Assembly: GCF_026625745.1 (NCBI RefSeq)
Contig: NZ_CP113061.1
Span: forward strand, 248,001-312,000
DNA length: 64,000 nucleotides
Source: Asticcacaulis sp. SL142
Lineage (GTDB): Bacteria; Pseudomonadota; Alphaproteobacteria; Caulobacterales; Caulobacteraceae
Direction of reading: 5' to 3'
A program made the position numbers and the translations under genes. Of this stretch, positions 16,642 through 25,853 are shown in pieces; within the stretch, counting starts at the first letter, position 1; every line of letters starts with the position of its first letter. Below the pieces are notes generated by a model, which had not been told where the DNA came from, did no database searches, and was given only the letters and a program-made list of their open reading frames with translations.

Positions 16642-17406
16642 ATGACGGACGATGACGACGATATCGTGGACGCACACGAATTTCACTGCGTATTTTGCGG
16701 CGTGGCGATTGAGGATGAAAGCTCAGCCGTCATGCTGACGGCGACCTGGATGCCGCATTGGCGGGCCGATAAGTTCGCCCCCCTGGCGCAGGATTTCTGG
16801 GCCCATTCAGCCTGCCTTGAAAAAGGCTGGAAAGGCCAATGGCCGTGGGAGGAGCATATCCTCTATGGCTTTGAGGCTGGGGCCGATAAGGAATACGCCC
16901 AGTCGCTGGAGATCAGTGTCGCCCGGCCCGAAGACCGCGAAGAGATCGAAGACATGCTGGAGACTGCCTTTGCCGAAGGCTTGCGCAGGTCTTATGGCAC
17001 GGATCTGGTCGATGCGGTCTTGCCGACCATATCGAAAATCAACCCCAAGCTTTTGACCAGCGGGACATTTTATGTGCTGGCCGACATGGACGGTCAGGTG
17101 GTGGCATCGGGCGGCTGGACGATGGAAGATCCGGTTAGCGGTGAGGTCATTGAAGGTGTCGCCCATATCCGCCATTTCGCCGTCCATCCTGATTTTTCGG
17201 GCTTTGGTCTGGGGCGCAAGCTGTTCCGCCATTGCCGCAGCCTGATTGCCAATGCCGGGGTGCGGGAAATCCGTTGCTTGTCGGGCCTGAATGCCGAAGC
17301 CTTTTACGCCAAGCTGGGCTTTGAGCGGGCGGGTGCGGTCGATATCGATCTGGGCGGGGTGTCCCTGCCGTCGGTCGATATGCGTCGGCCGGTAAAGGAT
17401 AGTTAA
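16642..17406 (+). CDS. GNAT-family acetyltransferase with Cys-rich N-terminal module
   Basis: A 254-residue protein in two parts. Residues 1-85 hold HCVFCG and WAHSACL, a possible small zinc site, plus several Trp residues. Residues 90-245 form a GNAT domain with HIRHFAVHPDFSGFGLGRKL, the acetyl-CoA-binding signature, and NAEAFYAKLGFE. The substrate is unknown. It sits between adhC and fghA, 26 bp after the first and 3 bp before the second, so it is co-transcribed with formaldehyde detoxification. A role in that pathway (for example handling a formaldehyde or glutathione adduct) is inference only. Confidence 0.82.
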   Translation: MTDDDDDIVDAHEFHCVFCGVAIEDESSAVMLTATWMPHWRADKFAPLAQDFWAHSACLEKGWKGQWPWEEHILYGFEAGADKEYAQSLEISVARPEDREEIEDMLETAFAEGLRRSYGTDLVDAVLPTISKINPKLLTSGTFYVLADMDGQVVASGGWTMEDPVSGEVIEGVAHIRHFAVHPDFSGFGLGRKLFRHCRSLIANAGVREIRCLSGLNAEAFYAKLGFERAGAVDIDLGGVSLPSVDMRRPVKDS

Positions 17407-17409
17407 ATC

Positions 17410-18243
17410 ATGGAAGTCACGGCTCATCACCGCCTTTTTGGCGGCGATCTCAAATTTGTCCGTCATGATTCTGCCTCTACCGGTACGTCGATGGCCTTAA
17501 GCGTGTTCGTGCCATCCGGTGATGGGCCGCATCCGGTGCTGGTGTGGCTGTCGGGCCTGACCTGTACGGCCAATAATTTCACCGAAAAGGCCGGAGCCTA
17601 TAAACGCGCCGCCGAACTGGGGTTGATGATTGTCGCCCCAGATACCTCTCCGCGCGGCGACGATGTGGCCAATGATGAGGGCTATGATCTGGGGCAGGGG
17701 GCGGGGTTTTATGTCGATGCCACTGAGGCCCCGTGGGCTGCGCATTTTCAGATGGAATCCTATGTCACCAAGGATGTGCTGGCCTTGGTATCTGAGCATT
17801 TTCCGGCGGATATGACGCGTGTGGGCTTAAGTGGCCATTCTATGGGCGGGCATGGTGCGCTGACCTTGGCCATGAACCACCCGCATCATTTCAAGTCGGT
17901 GTCGGCCTTTGCGCCGATCGCTTCGCCCCTTAACTGTCCGTGGGGGCAAAAGGCGCTCACCGCCTATCTGGGGGAAGACCGAATCGCATGGCAACGCCAC
18001 GACGCGGCGGCATTGATCGCGCAGGGGCGGGCATCCAGCTTTGATGATATCCTGATTGATCAGGGACTTGGCGATCAGTTTCTGGAAACCCAGTTAAAGC
18101 CACACCTGCTGGAGCAGGCCGCGTCCGGCGTGGGTCAAAAGATCACCGTGCGCCGCCACGCGGGCTATGACCACAGCTATTATTTTATCGCCAGCTTCAT
18201 TGATGACCATCTGGCGTTCCATGCTGAAAGGCTCAAGGGATAA
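17410..18243 (+). CDS. fghA: S-formylglutathione hydrolase
   Basis: A 277-residue alpha/beta hydrolase of the esterase D type that converts S-formylglutathione to formate and glutathione. Ser144 lies in GHSMGGHG; the catalytic His is in GYDHSYYF near the C-terminus. Other family signatures are WLSGLTCTANNF and APDTSPRG. The ATG at 17410 is 3 bp after the GNAT stop. With adhC it completes the glutathione-dependent formaldehyde pathway. Length is as expected. Confidence 0.95.
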   Translation: MEVTAHHRLFGGDLKFVRHDSASTGTSMALSVFVPSGDGPHPVLVWLSGLTCTANNFTEKAGAYKRAAELGLMIVAPDTSPRGDDVANDEGYDLGQGAGFYVDATEAPWAAHFQMESYVTKDVLALVSEHFPADMTRVGLSGHSMGGHGALTLAMNHPHHFKSVSAFAPIASPLNCPWGQKALTAYLGEDRIAWQRHDAAALIAQGRASSFDDILIDQGLGDQFLETQLKPHLLEQAASGVGQKITVRRHAGYDHSYYFIASFIDDHLAFHAERLKG

Positions 18244-18263
18244 TTACAATTTAAAAGCCTCAA

Positions 18264-18383
18264 CCTCCTCCCCATTTTATGGGGAGGTGTCAGTCCGGAA
18301 GGGCTGACGGAGGGGTATACCATCATCGACAATACCCCTCCGTCTCGTAAACTCGCCACCTCCCCATAAAATGGGGAGGAGAA
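18264..18383. repeat. Composite inverted family A repeat, about 120 bp
   Basis: Two near-complementary arms: 18264-18318 (CCTCCTCCCC...GGGGAGGTG...GACGGAGGGGTAT) and 18331-18383 (ATACCCCTCCGTC...CCACCTCCCC...GGGGAGGAG), separated by about 12 bp. Each arm has its own CTCCCC-ATTTTAT-GGGGAG-type hairpin, so the whole can form a cruciform or a long RNA hairpin after fghA. Confidence 0.8.
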
Positions 18384-18403
18384 AGATCACACGGATTTAT
18401 TTG

Positions 18404-18430
18404 TATTTCAGCCTGAGTCAGGCTGAAATA
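18404..18430. repeat. Perfect 27-bp palindrome
   Basis: TATTTCAGCCTGA-G-TCAGGCTGAAATA has perfect 13-bp arms around one base. It lies in the fghA-to-CorC gap, 118 bp before the next ATG, with no T run, so it is not a typical terminator. An operator or a repeat remnant are both possible. A second short palindrome, CCTGAAA-AT-TTTCAGG-like, follows at about 18452-18468. Confidence 0.6.
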
Positions 18431-18547
18431 ACGAAACTGTTAGCTGCAACCCCCTGAAAATTTCAGGGTAATTTATTGCATCTGCTAAGCTTAATGATTA
18501 CCCTTACAGGCGGAGCCGAATAAGGCTTCGTCTGGAATTCTCCCTCA

Positions 18548-19840
18548 ATGTTACTTTTTGCCTGTGCTGTTGTGCTGCTGCTGGTAGTGCTGAACGGCAT
18601 ATTTGCCATGTCTGAACTGGCGGTTGTTTCGTCCCGCCGTGCTAAACTCCAAAGCCGTGCTGACCGGGGGGATAAGGGCGCACAGGCCGCCCTGAAGCTG
18701 TCGGATGACCCAACCCGGTTTCTGTCGGCCGTTCAGGTGGGGATTACGTTGATAGGTATTCTGGCCGGTGCCTATGGTCAGGCGACCATTGCCAGTGAGC
18801 TGGATAAGATTCTGGAAACCAGCGTACCGGCCTTGGCGCCCTATTCTGAGGGTATATCCACCGGCATCGTGGTCGTTATCCTGACCTATCTGTCGCTGAT
18901 TGTGGGGGAACTGGTGCCCAAACGGGTGGCGCTGATTTTCCCTGAAACGATCGCAGGCGTCGTGGCCCAGCCTTTATCATGGATGGCGATGGCGATGGGG
19001 CCGTTTGTGACCCTGCTGACCGGATCAACGACGCTGGTGCTGCGGGTGCTGGGCATCAAGGACGAAAAGGGTGAGACCATCACTCAGGAAGAGGTCGAAA
19101 CGGCGCTTGCCGAAGGCATGGGGGCTGGCCTGATCGAACCCGCCGAGCAGCAGATGATGACCGAAGTCATGCGACTGGGCGACCGGGTGGTGCGTGTGGC
19201 CATGACGCCGCGCCCCGAAGTTTACTGGGTGTCGCTGGACGACCCCGAAGCGGTGGTGATCGATGATATCCGCGCCTGCCCCTATTCGCGCTTTGTGGTG
19301 GTGCGCGGTCAGGACTTTGAAAATCCGGTCGGTGTCGCCCATAAACGCGACATTGCCGATGCCTTTATGCGCGGGGAAAAGTTCAATCTGGAGGCGCTGG
19401 TCCACGATCCGATCTTTATTCCGGACACCACGTCGCTGCTGCACGCGCTGGAACTGTTTAAAGGCTCAAAGGTGCACATCGCATTGGTCGTCAATGAATT
19501 TGGCACCATCGAAGGGGTTCTGACCCCGACTGACCTGCTGGAAATGATCGCCGGTGATTTCGATGAGGCTCATGACGATGGTCGGTTGATGATCGTGCGC
19601 CGTGAGGATGGATCATTTCTGGTCGATGGTCGGGCCGATCTTATGGAACTGGGCGACGCCATTGGTGAGAATTTTGAATCCGGCGCGGGCTTTCATACCG
19701 TGGCGGGGCTTATTCTCAACGAACTGGGCCGGTTCCCGAAAGAGGGTGAGATCGTCCGCGTCGGGCCCTATGATATTGAAATCGTCGATATGGACGAACG
19801 CCGCATCGATAAGGTGCTGTTTCATCCGGAAAACAGATAG
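18548..19840 (+). CDS. Hemolysin-family / CorC-HlyC type membrane protein (CNNM, CBS pair, transporter-associated domain)
   Basis: A 430-residue membrane protein. The N-terminal CNNM (DUF21) domain has about four membrane segments (LLFACAVVLLLVVLNGIFAMSEL ... VGELVPKRVAL ... MAMAMGPFV). A CBS pair follows (about 205-335, MTPRPEVYWVSL, VNEFGTIEGVLTPTDLLE), then a CorC_HlyC domain (about 350-430, DGRADLMELGDAIG). Such proteins affect magnesium or cobalt efflux or homeostasis. The old name hemolysin is not evidence of toxicity. A strong terminator follows. Confidence 0.9.
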   Translation: MLLFACAVVLLLVVLNGIFAMSELAVVSSRRAKLQSRADRGDKGAQAALKLSDDPTRFLSAVQVGITLIGILAGAYGQATIASELDKILETSVPALAPYSEGISTGIVVVILTYLSLIVGELVPKRVALIFPETIAGVVAQPLSWMAMAMGPFVTLLTGSTTLVLRVLGIKDEKGETITQEEVETALAEGMGAGLIEPAEQQMMTEVMRLGDRVVRVAMTPRPEVYWVSLDDPEAVVIDDIRACPYSRFVVVRGQDFENPVGVAHKRDIADAFMRGEKFNLEALVHDPIFIPDTTSLLHALELFKGSKVHIALVVNEFGTIEGVLTPTDLLEMIAGDFDEAHDDGRLMIVRREDGSFLVDGRADLMELGDAIGENFESGAGFHTVAGLILNELGRFPKEGEIVRVGPYDIEIVDMDERRIDKVLFHPENR

Positions 19841-19841
19841 G

Positions 19842-19876
19842 AAAAAGCCGCCAGTTCGCACTGGCGGCTTTTTTAA
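19842..19876. terminator. Bidirectional rho-independent terminator
   Basis: AAAAAGCCGCCAGT-TCGC-ACTGGCGGCTTTTTT: perfect stem with A and T runs on either side, serving the CorC-type gene (+) and the SDR gene (-), whose stop codon overlaps it. Confidence 0.92.
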
Positions 19877-20853
19877 TATCCACCTATCACCGGCAGGATC
19901 TCGCCGGTAATGTAGCTCGACATCTGGGGCGAGGCCAGAAAGACATAGGCTGGCGCGATTTCTTCGGGTTGGGCTGGACGTTTCATCGGCACGCTTTCGC
20001 CAAAATGGGCGACATCTTCGGCCCGTTTGTCGGCCGGATTAAGCGGCGTCCAGACCGGGCCGGGGGCCACCGCGTTGACGCGGATGCCCTTGGGGATCAG
20101 GTTGCCGGACAAGGCACGGGTAAAGGCATGGATACCGCCCTTGGTTAGGGAATAATCGATCAATTGTTTTGAGCCCTGAATACCGGTGACCGAGCCGGTA
20201 TTGATGATCGCCCCGCCATTCGGCAGATGCTCAGTGGCAGCCTGAGCCATATGGAAATAACCGTAAAGATTGGTTTTCAGGGTCTTATCCAGCCGCTCTT
20301 CGGTGATGTCCTCGAACGCCTCGGCGTGCAACTGAAAAGCGGCGTTGTTGACGAGTATGTCGAGTCTGCCGAACGCTTCGACGGTTTGTTTGACGGCGGC
20401 GAAACAAAACTCGCGTTCGCCGACGTCGCCGGAAATGATCAGACAGCGACCGCCTTCGGCCTCGACCATGGCCTTGGTGTCTTCGGCATCGCGGTGTTCA
20501 CTGAGGTAGACGATGGCCACATCGGCCCCTTCGCGGGCATATAGAATGGCGACCGAACGCCCAATGCCGGAATCCCCGCCGGTAATCAGGGCAGCCTTGC
20601 CCTTAAGCTTGCCGGAGCCTGTATAATAGGGTGCATCATACATGGGTTTAAGTTGCAGATCGGACTCAAGGCCCGGCTTCATCAGGTGCTGGGCGGGCAG
20701 GGGCGGAACGGGATATTCGCGGGCACCGGCCTGCATGGCGCCCGATGACGGGCTGTCCGGTGCCGTGCGTTCGGCTTTGTCGGCTTTGGCCTGAATGTCC
20801 TGATGGGTTTGCGCCGTGGCTTCGGCCTCGGCCTTATAGTCCAGTGGTGTCAT
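19873..20853 (-). CDS. SDR family oxidoreductase
   Basis: A 326-residue short-chain dehydrogenase with a long N-terminal extension (about 1-80, polar, ending MKPGLESDLQLKPMYDAP). The NAD(P)-binding TGGDSGIGRSVA is at about 92-103, NNAA follows, and the active-site YSLTK lies near residue 235. The extended form resembles the YghA/YhdF general-stress subgroup (glucose- or aldehyde-reductase-like). The substrate is unknown. The ATG at 20853 is used; the terminator at its 3' end is shared with the convergent gene. Confidence 0.88.
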   Translation of the reverse strand: MTPLDYKAEAEATAQTHQDIQAKADKAERTAPDSPSSGAMQAGAREYPVPPLPAQHLMKPGLESDLQLKPMYDAPYYTGSGKLKGKAALITGGDSGIGRSVAILYAREGADVAIVYLSEHRDAEDTKAMVEAEGGRCLIISGDVGEREFCFAAVKQTVEAFGRLDILVNNAAFQLHAEAFEDITEERLDKTLKTNLYGYFHMAQAATEHLPNGGAIINTGSVTGIQGSKQLIDYSLTKGGIHAFTRALSGNLIPKGIRVNAVAPGPVWTPLNPADKRAEDVAHFGESVPMKRPAQPEEIAPAYVFLASPQMSSYITGEILPVIGGY

Positions 20854-20972
20854 AATGTGCGCGCCTTTTGAATTGCGCCCGCCCTTGTGCGCATTAGACG
20901 CTAAGCCCGGTCAATAAACGATAGTTTTGGCGGGCTTAAGTGTAAAAACCATGACCCCTGTGGGCTGCGGTC

Positions 20973-21000
20973 TTGACTCTTAAGGCCTCAGCCGTCATAA
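20973..21000 (+). promoter_or_regulatory. Candidate promoter of rpsD
   Basis: TTGACT (20973-20978), 16-bp spacer, TCATAA (20995-21000) resembles a housekeeping promoter. It would give an untranslated leader of about 110 nt containing the palindrome AAATTCG-N7-CGAATTT near 21011-21031, which could play a part in S4 autoregulation. This is inference from pattern alone. Confidence 0.35.
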
Positions 21001-21116
21001 GCGCCGCTTCAAATTCGGATTATTTCGAATTTAGTACGGATTGATCCTGCGCCGCCGTTGAAATCGCTTGAAGCATAAGGGCTTTAAGCCGGTCAGGGTT
21101 TGATAAGGTCTACGAT

Positions 21117-21734
21117 ATGTCTAAGCGCCATGCCGCTAAGTACAAACTCGACCGCGTCATGGGTGAAAACCTGTGGGGCCGTCCTAAGTCTCCCGTCAAC
21201 AAGCGCTCCTATGGCCCCGGCCAGCACGGTCAGCGTCGCAAGCAAAAGATCTCCGATTTCGGTATCCAGCTTCGCGCCAAGCAAAAGTTGAAGGGTTACT
21301 ACGGTAACATCACCGAAAAGCAATTCTCCAAGACCTATGAAGAGGCCGATCGCCGTAAGGGCAACACCTCTGAAAACCTGATCTCGCTGCTTGAGTCGCG
21401 TCTGGACGCCGTGGTTTACCGCGCCAAGTTCGTGCCGACCGTTTGGGCGGCCCGTCAGTTCGTCAACCATGGTCACGTTCTGGTGAACGGTAAGCGCGTC
21501 AACATCGCGTCCTACCGCGTCAAGGTCGGCGATGTGGTTGAGGTCCGTGAGCGTTCGCGCAACATGGCTCTGGTTCTCGAAGCCCTGCAATCGCCTGAGC
21601 GCGATGTGCCGGACTATATCGAGCTGGACGCCAAGGGTATGAAGGCAACCTACATCCGCATGCCGGAACTGTCGGAAGTCCCTTATCCTGTCAAGATGGA
21701 ACCGAACCTGGTCGTCGAATACTATTCGTCGTAA
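21117..21734 (+). CDS. rpsD: 30S ribosomal protein S4
   Basis: A 205-residue primary 16S rRNA-binding protein that nucleates assembly of the small subunit body. It starts [20 protein letters not shown] and contains the S4 RNA-binding domain (about 95-160, [30 protein letters not shown]). Length and sequence are typical of alphaproteobacteria. It stands alone, as is usual for rpsD in this class, and ends in a strong terminator. Confidence 0.98.
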   Translation: MSKRHAAKYKLDRVMGENLWGRPKSPVNKRSYGPGQHGQRRKQKISDFGIQLRAKQKLKGYYGNITEKQFSKTYEEADRRKGNTSENLISLLESRLDAVVYRAKFVPTVWAARQFVNHGHVLVNGKRVNIASYRVKVGDVVEVRERSRNMALVLEALQSPERDVPDYIELDAKGMKATYIRMPELSEVPYPVKMEPNLVVEYYSS

Positions 21735-21758
21735 GGTTTGTCCGTCAGGATAAAGATC

Positions 21759-21793
21759 AAAAGGCTCCGGGTTTTCCGGAGCCTTTTTTATTG
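21759..21793 (+). terminator. Rho-independent terminator of rpsD
   Basis: AAAAGGCTCCGG-GTTTT-CCGGAGCCTTTTTTA: perfect stem and T run 25 bp after the rpsD stop. Confidence 0.93.
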
Positions 21794-22147
21794 TCATCAC
21801 GCGGCGGGGTTGCGAGCAATAAAACTAATATGGCACCGCCCAGATTGTGAAATTGTTGCTGTGCATTATTTAACTATCCACAGGCCATAAAATTGTGTAT
21901 CCGTAAGGTTCTGCGACTTTATGGTAAATGTAGCGTTGCGTGTTTGTACGGTAGCATAACGCTTATGGTCGGCTTAAAAGGCTGGCCGGGCGCGCAAGGC
22001 AGAAACTTTTGAATCCGCGCGCTTTTGAGGGGCCGTTCGCATTTTGAACGGTATCGGGGAAACGAACAGCACTGGCTTTTGACTAATGCACGGGCAGAAA
22101 ACCCGGGTGGCGCAGACGCGTCGCTGCAGCAGTTCGTGAGGCTGGCT

Positions 22148-24166
22148 TTGACGTATATACGAGATAAATACAGGCCCGAAATAGATGGGCTGAGAGCGCT
22201 GGCGATACTGCCGGTGATCTTCGGTCATGCCGGATTTTCGCTGTTTTCAGGCGGGTTCGTCGGCGTGGACGTGTTTTTTGTGATCAGCGGTTATCTGATC
22301 ACGCGCATACTGGCCGATGAAATCGCCGAGGGGCGGTTCTCGTTGCTGAAGTTTTACGAACGGCGCGTGCGACGCATTGCGCCGGCGCTGATCCTTGTCA
22401 TGGTCGTGTCGATCCCGTTTGCTTGGTTTACTATGCTGCCCGAAGAGTTCCGTGACTTCGGCCAGAGCCTGATTGCCGTCAACCTGTTCCTGTCCAATGT
22501 GTTTTTTCTGGGCGAAAGCGGCTATTTCGAAGGGGCGGCGGAATATAAGCCCTTCCTCCATACCTGGTCTCTGGCGGTTGAGGAGCAATTTTACCTGCTG
22601 TTCCCGCTCGTGTTGTTTGCGATATGGCGGTTTGCGCGTCGTTACCTTATGGCTATTCTCGGCGTGGCGGCGCTGATCAGCCTGATCTGGGCGGAATATA
22701 ACTGGCGTCATGATCCCAACGCGACCTTTTACCTGCTGCCAAGCCGGGCGTGGGAGTTGCTGGCGGGGGCCTTGCTGGCGCTGGGGATGCAAAATCAGGG
22801 CGGTGAGAGGGGCTATCCACCACTAGTCGCCCGTGGGCTCCAACTGATGATGCGACCGGACGTGCGTCAGGTTCTGTCCTTGGCAGGGCTGGCCATGATA
22901 ATCACCCCGATCCTGGTGATTGAGCATTTTATCCCCTGGCCCGGCCTGTTGACCCTTATTCCGGTGAGCGGCGCTATGCTGGTTATCGGGTTTGCGCGGG
23001 ACGGGACGTGGGCTTACCGGATTTTGACGCAGCCCTTTTTCGTCGGCATCGGGTTGATAAGCTACAGCGCCTATCTGTGGCATCAGCCGGTATTCGTGTT
23101 CGCGCGCCTGCTGTCGCCGGATGGGGTGTCGACTAAGGGCTACATTGTCTTGACTGTGTTGTCGCTGGGGTTGGCCTATCTGACGTGGCGGTATATCGAA
23201 CAGCCCTTCCGCAAGGGGCTTAAGCTCCCTAAGCGTCAGCTATTTGCCGGTGCCGCGGCCTGTGCGATGGGGCTGGTGGCAGTGGGGCTAACTCTGCATG
23301 CCACCGGTGGCCTGCCGCAGCGCCTGAGCGCAGAAGAGCGCATGATTTCGGCCGGCAATGAATATACCAGCCCCTATGGCAAGGACTGCCTGAACCGGAT
23401 ACCGACCTCTTTTGACAGCTATTGCCAGTTTGGCGACACGTCGGGCCGAACCGTAGCGGTGGTGGGCGACAGTATGTCGACCGAGGTATCGTGGAAACTG
23501 GCGGAGCACCTGACCGGGCAGCCGATCGGCATGCAGCAGTTTACCTGGACCGGTTGCCCGCCATTTGCTGGCCTCATCCGCCGCGAAGATCCGGAGCCAT
23601 GCGCTAAGTTTCACACCAAGGCCCATCAATATATTCTGGAATCGAAAAATATCGACACGGTTATTGTGGTATCGAACTGGGCCGACTACTTCAGTTGTCC
23701 GGAGGCCCGCCAGTGCTATACCTCGGCGGAGCGGCCGGAACTGGTACGAGGGCGCCGGGAGCCTGAGCGCGCCGCGGCCATTGGCGCCGTCATGGACCGT
23801 GAGTTCGACGCCTACCTCAAGGCCGGCAAAAAGATCATTGTGGTTTATCCCATCCCGCAAATGAGCCATCATGTGCCGCGTTACATGTTCTCTTCTATCA
23901 AAAGTGCGCGCCGCAATCATGACCTGCCGGGGCTGTCTCTGGAGGACCACCTCAAACGCACACGGGTAGCGCGCGGGCTTTTGGACCGTCAGGTGATCAA
24001 GAGCGGGGTGACATTCTACGATCCGGCCCAAAGGTTGTGCTCAACCAGTTCTGAGGGATGCGCCTCGGAAAAAGGCGGTAAACCGCTTTATTACGACAAC
24101 CTGCATCTGAACGGCTACGGTGCCGATTTCCTGTCGTCGGATATCGTACAGATGCTGGGGACTTAA
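22148..24166 (+). CDS. Acyltransferase family 3 with C-terminal SGNH domain (OafB type)
   Basis: A membrane O-acyltransferase of about 672 residues. RPEIDGLRALAILPVIFGH and GFVGVDVFFVISGYLI open the AT3 domain, with about ten membrane segments to residue 380. A periplasmic SGNH domain follows, with GDS in VVGDSMSTEV and the DNLH catalytic pair near the C-terminus. These proteins acetylate polysaccharides such as O-antigen, capsule or peptidoglycan. The start is uncertain: I favour TTG at 22148 (GAGG six bases upstream); GTG at 22136 and a TTG at 22025 are also open. The 21794-22147 stretch before it shows no gene. Confidence 0.87.
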   Translation: MTYIRDKYRPEIDGLRALAILPVIFGHAGFSLFSGGFVGVDVFFVISGYLITRILADEIAEGRFSLLKFYERRVRRIAPALILVMVVSIPFAWFTMLPEEFRDFGQSLIAVNLFLSNVFFLGESGYFEGAAEYKPFLHTWSLAVEEQFYLLFPLVLFAIWRFARRYLMAILGVAALISLIWAEYNWRHDPNATFYLLPSRAWELLAGALLALGMQNQGGERGYPPLVARGLQLMMRPDVRQVLSLAGLAMIITPILVIEHFIPWPGLLTLIPVSGAMLVIGFARDGTWAYRILTQPFFVGIGLISYSAYLWHQPVFVFARLLSPDGVSTKGYIVLTVLSLGLAYLTWRYIEQPFRKGLKLPKRQLFAGAAACAMGLVAVGLTLHATGGLPQRLSAEERMISAGNEYTSPYGKDCLNRIPTSFDSYCQFGDTSGRTVAVVGDSMSTEVSWKLAEHLTGQPIGMQQFTWTGCPPFAGLIRREDPEPCAKFHTKAHQYILESKNIDTVIVVSNWADYFSCPEARQCYTSAERPELVRGRREPERAAAIGAVMDREFDAYLKAGKKIIVVYPIPQMSHHVPRYMFSSIKSARRNHDLPGLSLEDHLKRTRVARGLLDRQVIKSGVTFYDPAQRLCSTSSEGCASEKGGKPLYYDNLHLNGYGADFLSSDIVQMLGT

Positions 24167-24169
24167 GGT

Positions 24170-25738
24170 TTAGTCCGTATCCCCACCATTAAGTAGCTCT
24201 ATCACATCGGCTTTGGGCTTATTAGCCTCTATAGCTTTTATGACCAGCCCTAGGCGTTGCGCCATTTTGCCACCGTGCGGGTTGTTCGCAACCGGCGTAA
24301 GCAGGGTCACAGCATCCTGTGGCCGGTCTTTCTGGATGAGTATATAGGCCGCATGCAGAGCATAGGCTTCAGTTGACGGTGACAGATCTGATGCCTGAAT
24401 CGCGGCGTTAAGGGCGGTATCATTGGGATAGTCAGGCCGGTTTATCTGGACGCGAGACAGATAGTACAGGGTTGGCGCGTCATGGGGGGACAGCTTATAG
24501 GCGGCACCCAAAGCATTACGGGCCCTGACGAAATAGGACGCGACCTAATCATTGCCAGCGGTCGAGGCGAGGGCAAAATAAAGCCGTCCGGTCAGATATT
24601 GCGCCTCGGCATTGGCGGGCTCTTCGGCAAGTATTTTGGTCAGTATCGGCTCGGCCAGCCGGGGGTCTCCCAACTGAATTTCCGCCCGCGCATAGGTCAG
24701 TTGCGCCAATCTGTCGGTGGGATAAAGCTTATATTCGGTGCTGATGTTTTCCAGTAAACTGGCCCGGTAGTCTTTGCGCGGACAGACCTTTAACGCCGAC
24801 TGCCACAGAAGCATCTTATTGGCGCTTTTAGGTAATCGTGTCAGATTTAGCGAGGGATCGGGTATGTCATCAAAGGTGAACGAAATCACCGGCGTGCCCT
24901 TGCTGAGGTAGTCTTTCAGCGTTTTTTGTAGTTCGGATGGCTTTACGCCCATATGCGCCTCAAACGCCACAATCGGGTCCTTACCGGCATTATAGTCGGT
25001 GACGTAAGCCTTAAAAGCCTTGACCCGTTCCTGAGACGTCAGGATGTAGTGGGCCAGAAGCCACGATTGGGCATAGAATTTAAAACTGTCATTGGCGGTT
25101 TCGCGCCGTGCCGTACCACGCAGAATATCGCTGTAGTCAAACCAGTTGGACGTAAATAAGGTCGTGTAACGGCTGGGACTGACGTAGCCGATGCTGACGC
25201 GGTTGCCATCGAAGCGGGTGGTCTTAAAATACTCGGCGAAGCCTTCGACGAACCATGCCGGATAAGGTGTCGAATAGTGCGCAAACATGAAATGGTGCGC
25301 ATACTCGTGGTACAATACCTCCATATCGGTCTTAAATCCATCCGGGCGATCAGCAACGGTGCGCATGAAGTTTCCACCAGCCTCGTCGCGCAAATCGGTG
25401 GCGGAATAGGCGATAGCGCCTTCGTTGCAGTGTGAGTAGAAACCGGCCACGGTTTCATCGACAGTTGGCCACACCTGCTTCATGTCCTCACGGCGCTTTA
25501 ACAGGAAAAGCTCAAACTGGGGGCCTATCTTCTCTTCGCTGTTCTTGGCTTTATAAAGCTGGCCAAGCGTGTAGTGAAAGTTTTCCAGTTCACGGGCATA
25601 GTTTCGGGTCTGGCCCGCGCCATCGTTGCTATGGATGATGAAGTGGTCGGTTTCAACTTTCAGCCAGTCGTCGGCCATGGCAGGTGTGCTCGCCATCATC
25701 AAAAGCGCGCACGTCGCCGCTAAAGTCTTTGTCGTCAT
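24170..25738 (-). CDS. Secreted gluzincin-type metalloprotease with TPR-like tail, interrupted by an in-frame amber codon
   Basis: A signal peptide (MTTKTLAATCALLMMASTPAMA) precedes a zinc protease-like domain with HEYAH at residues 144-148 and a downstream EGFAEYF (165-171) that fits a third zinc ligand. The rest is helical repeats. As sequenced, translation stops after AGND at a TAG (24545-24547), giving 397 residues. The same frame continues for 125 residues (VASYFVRARNALGAAYKL ... IELLNGGDTD) with TPR-like pattern and no other stop, so the original protein was about 522 residues. The protease domain survives; the tail is lost unless the TAG is read through or is an error. Substrate unknown. 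Confidence 0.75.
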
Positions 25739-25802
25739 CCCCTAGTCCCCCATAAAGCCTTACCTCAACGTTCAGGTTAGGGTTGTGATATGGGAACGTC
25801 AA

Positions 25803-25835
25803 TAAAAAAGGCCCGGCACGAAGCCAGGCCTTAAA
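25803..25835 (-). terminator. Rho-independent terminator after grxD
   Basis: On the minus strand AAGGCCTGGC-TTCGT-GCCGGGCCTT is followed by TTTTTATT, 20 bp past the grxD stop. Confidence 0.85.
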
Positions 25836-25853
25836 TTGAGTTATAAAATGCCC

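Noticed and set aside
22247-22792. A 181-codon minus-strand frame inside the acyltransferase gene
   Set aside because: Shadow of the AT3 coding sequence; no domain or signal peptide.
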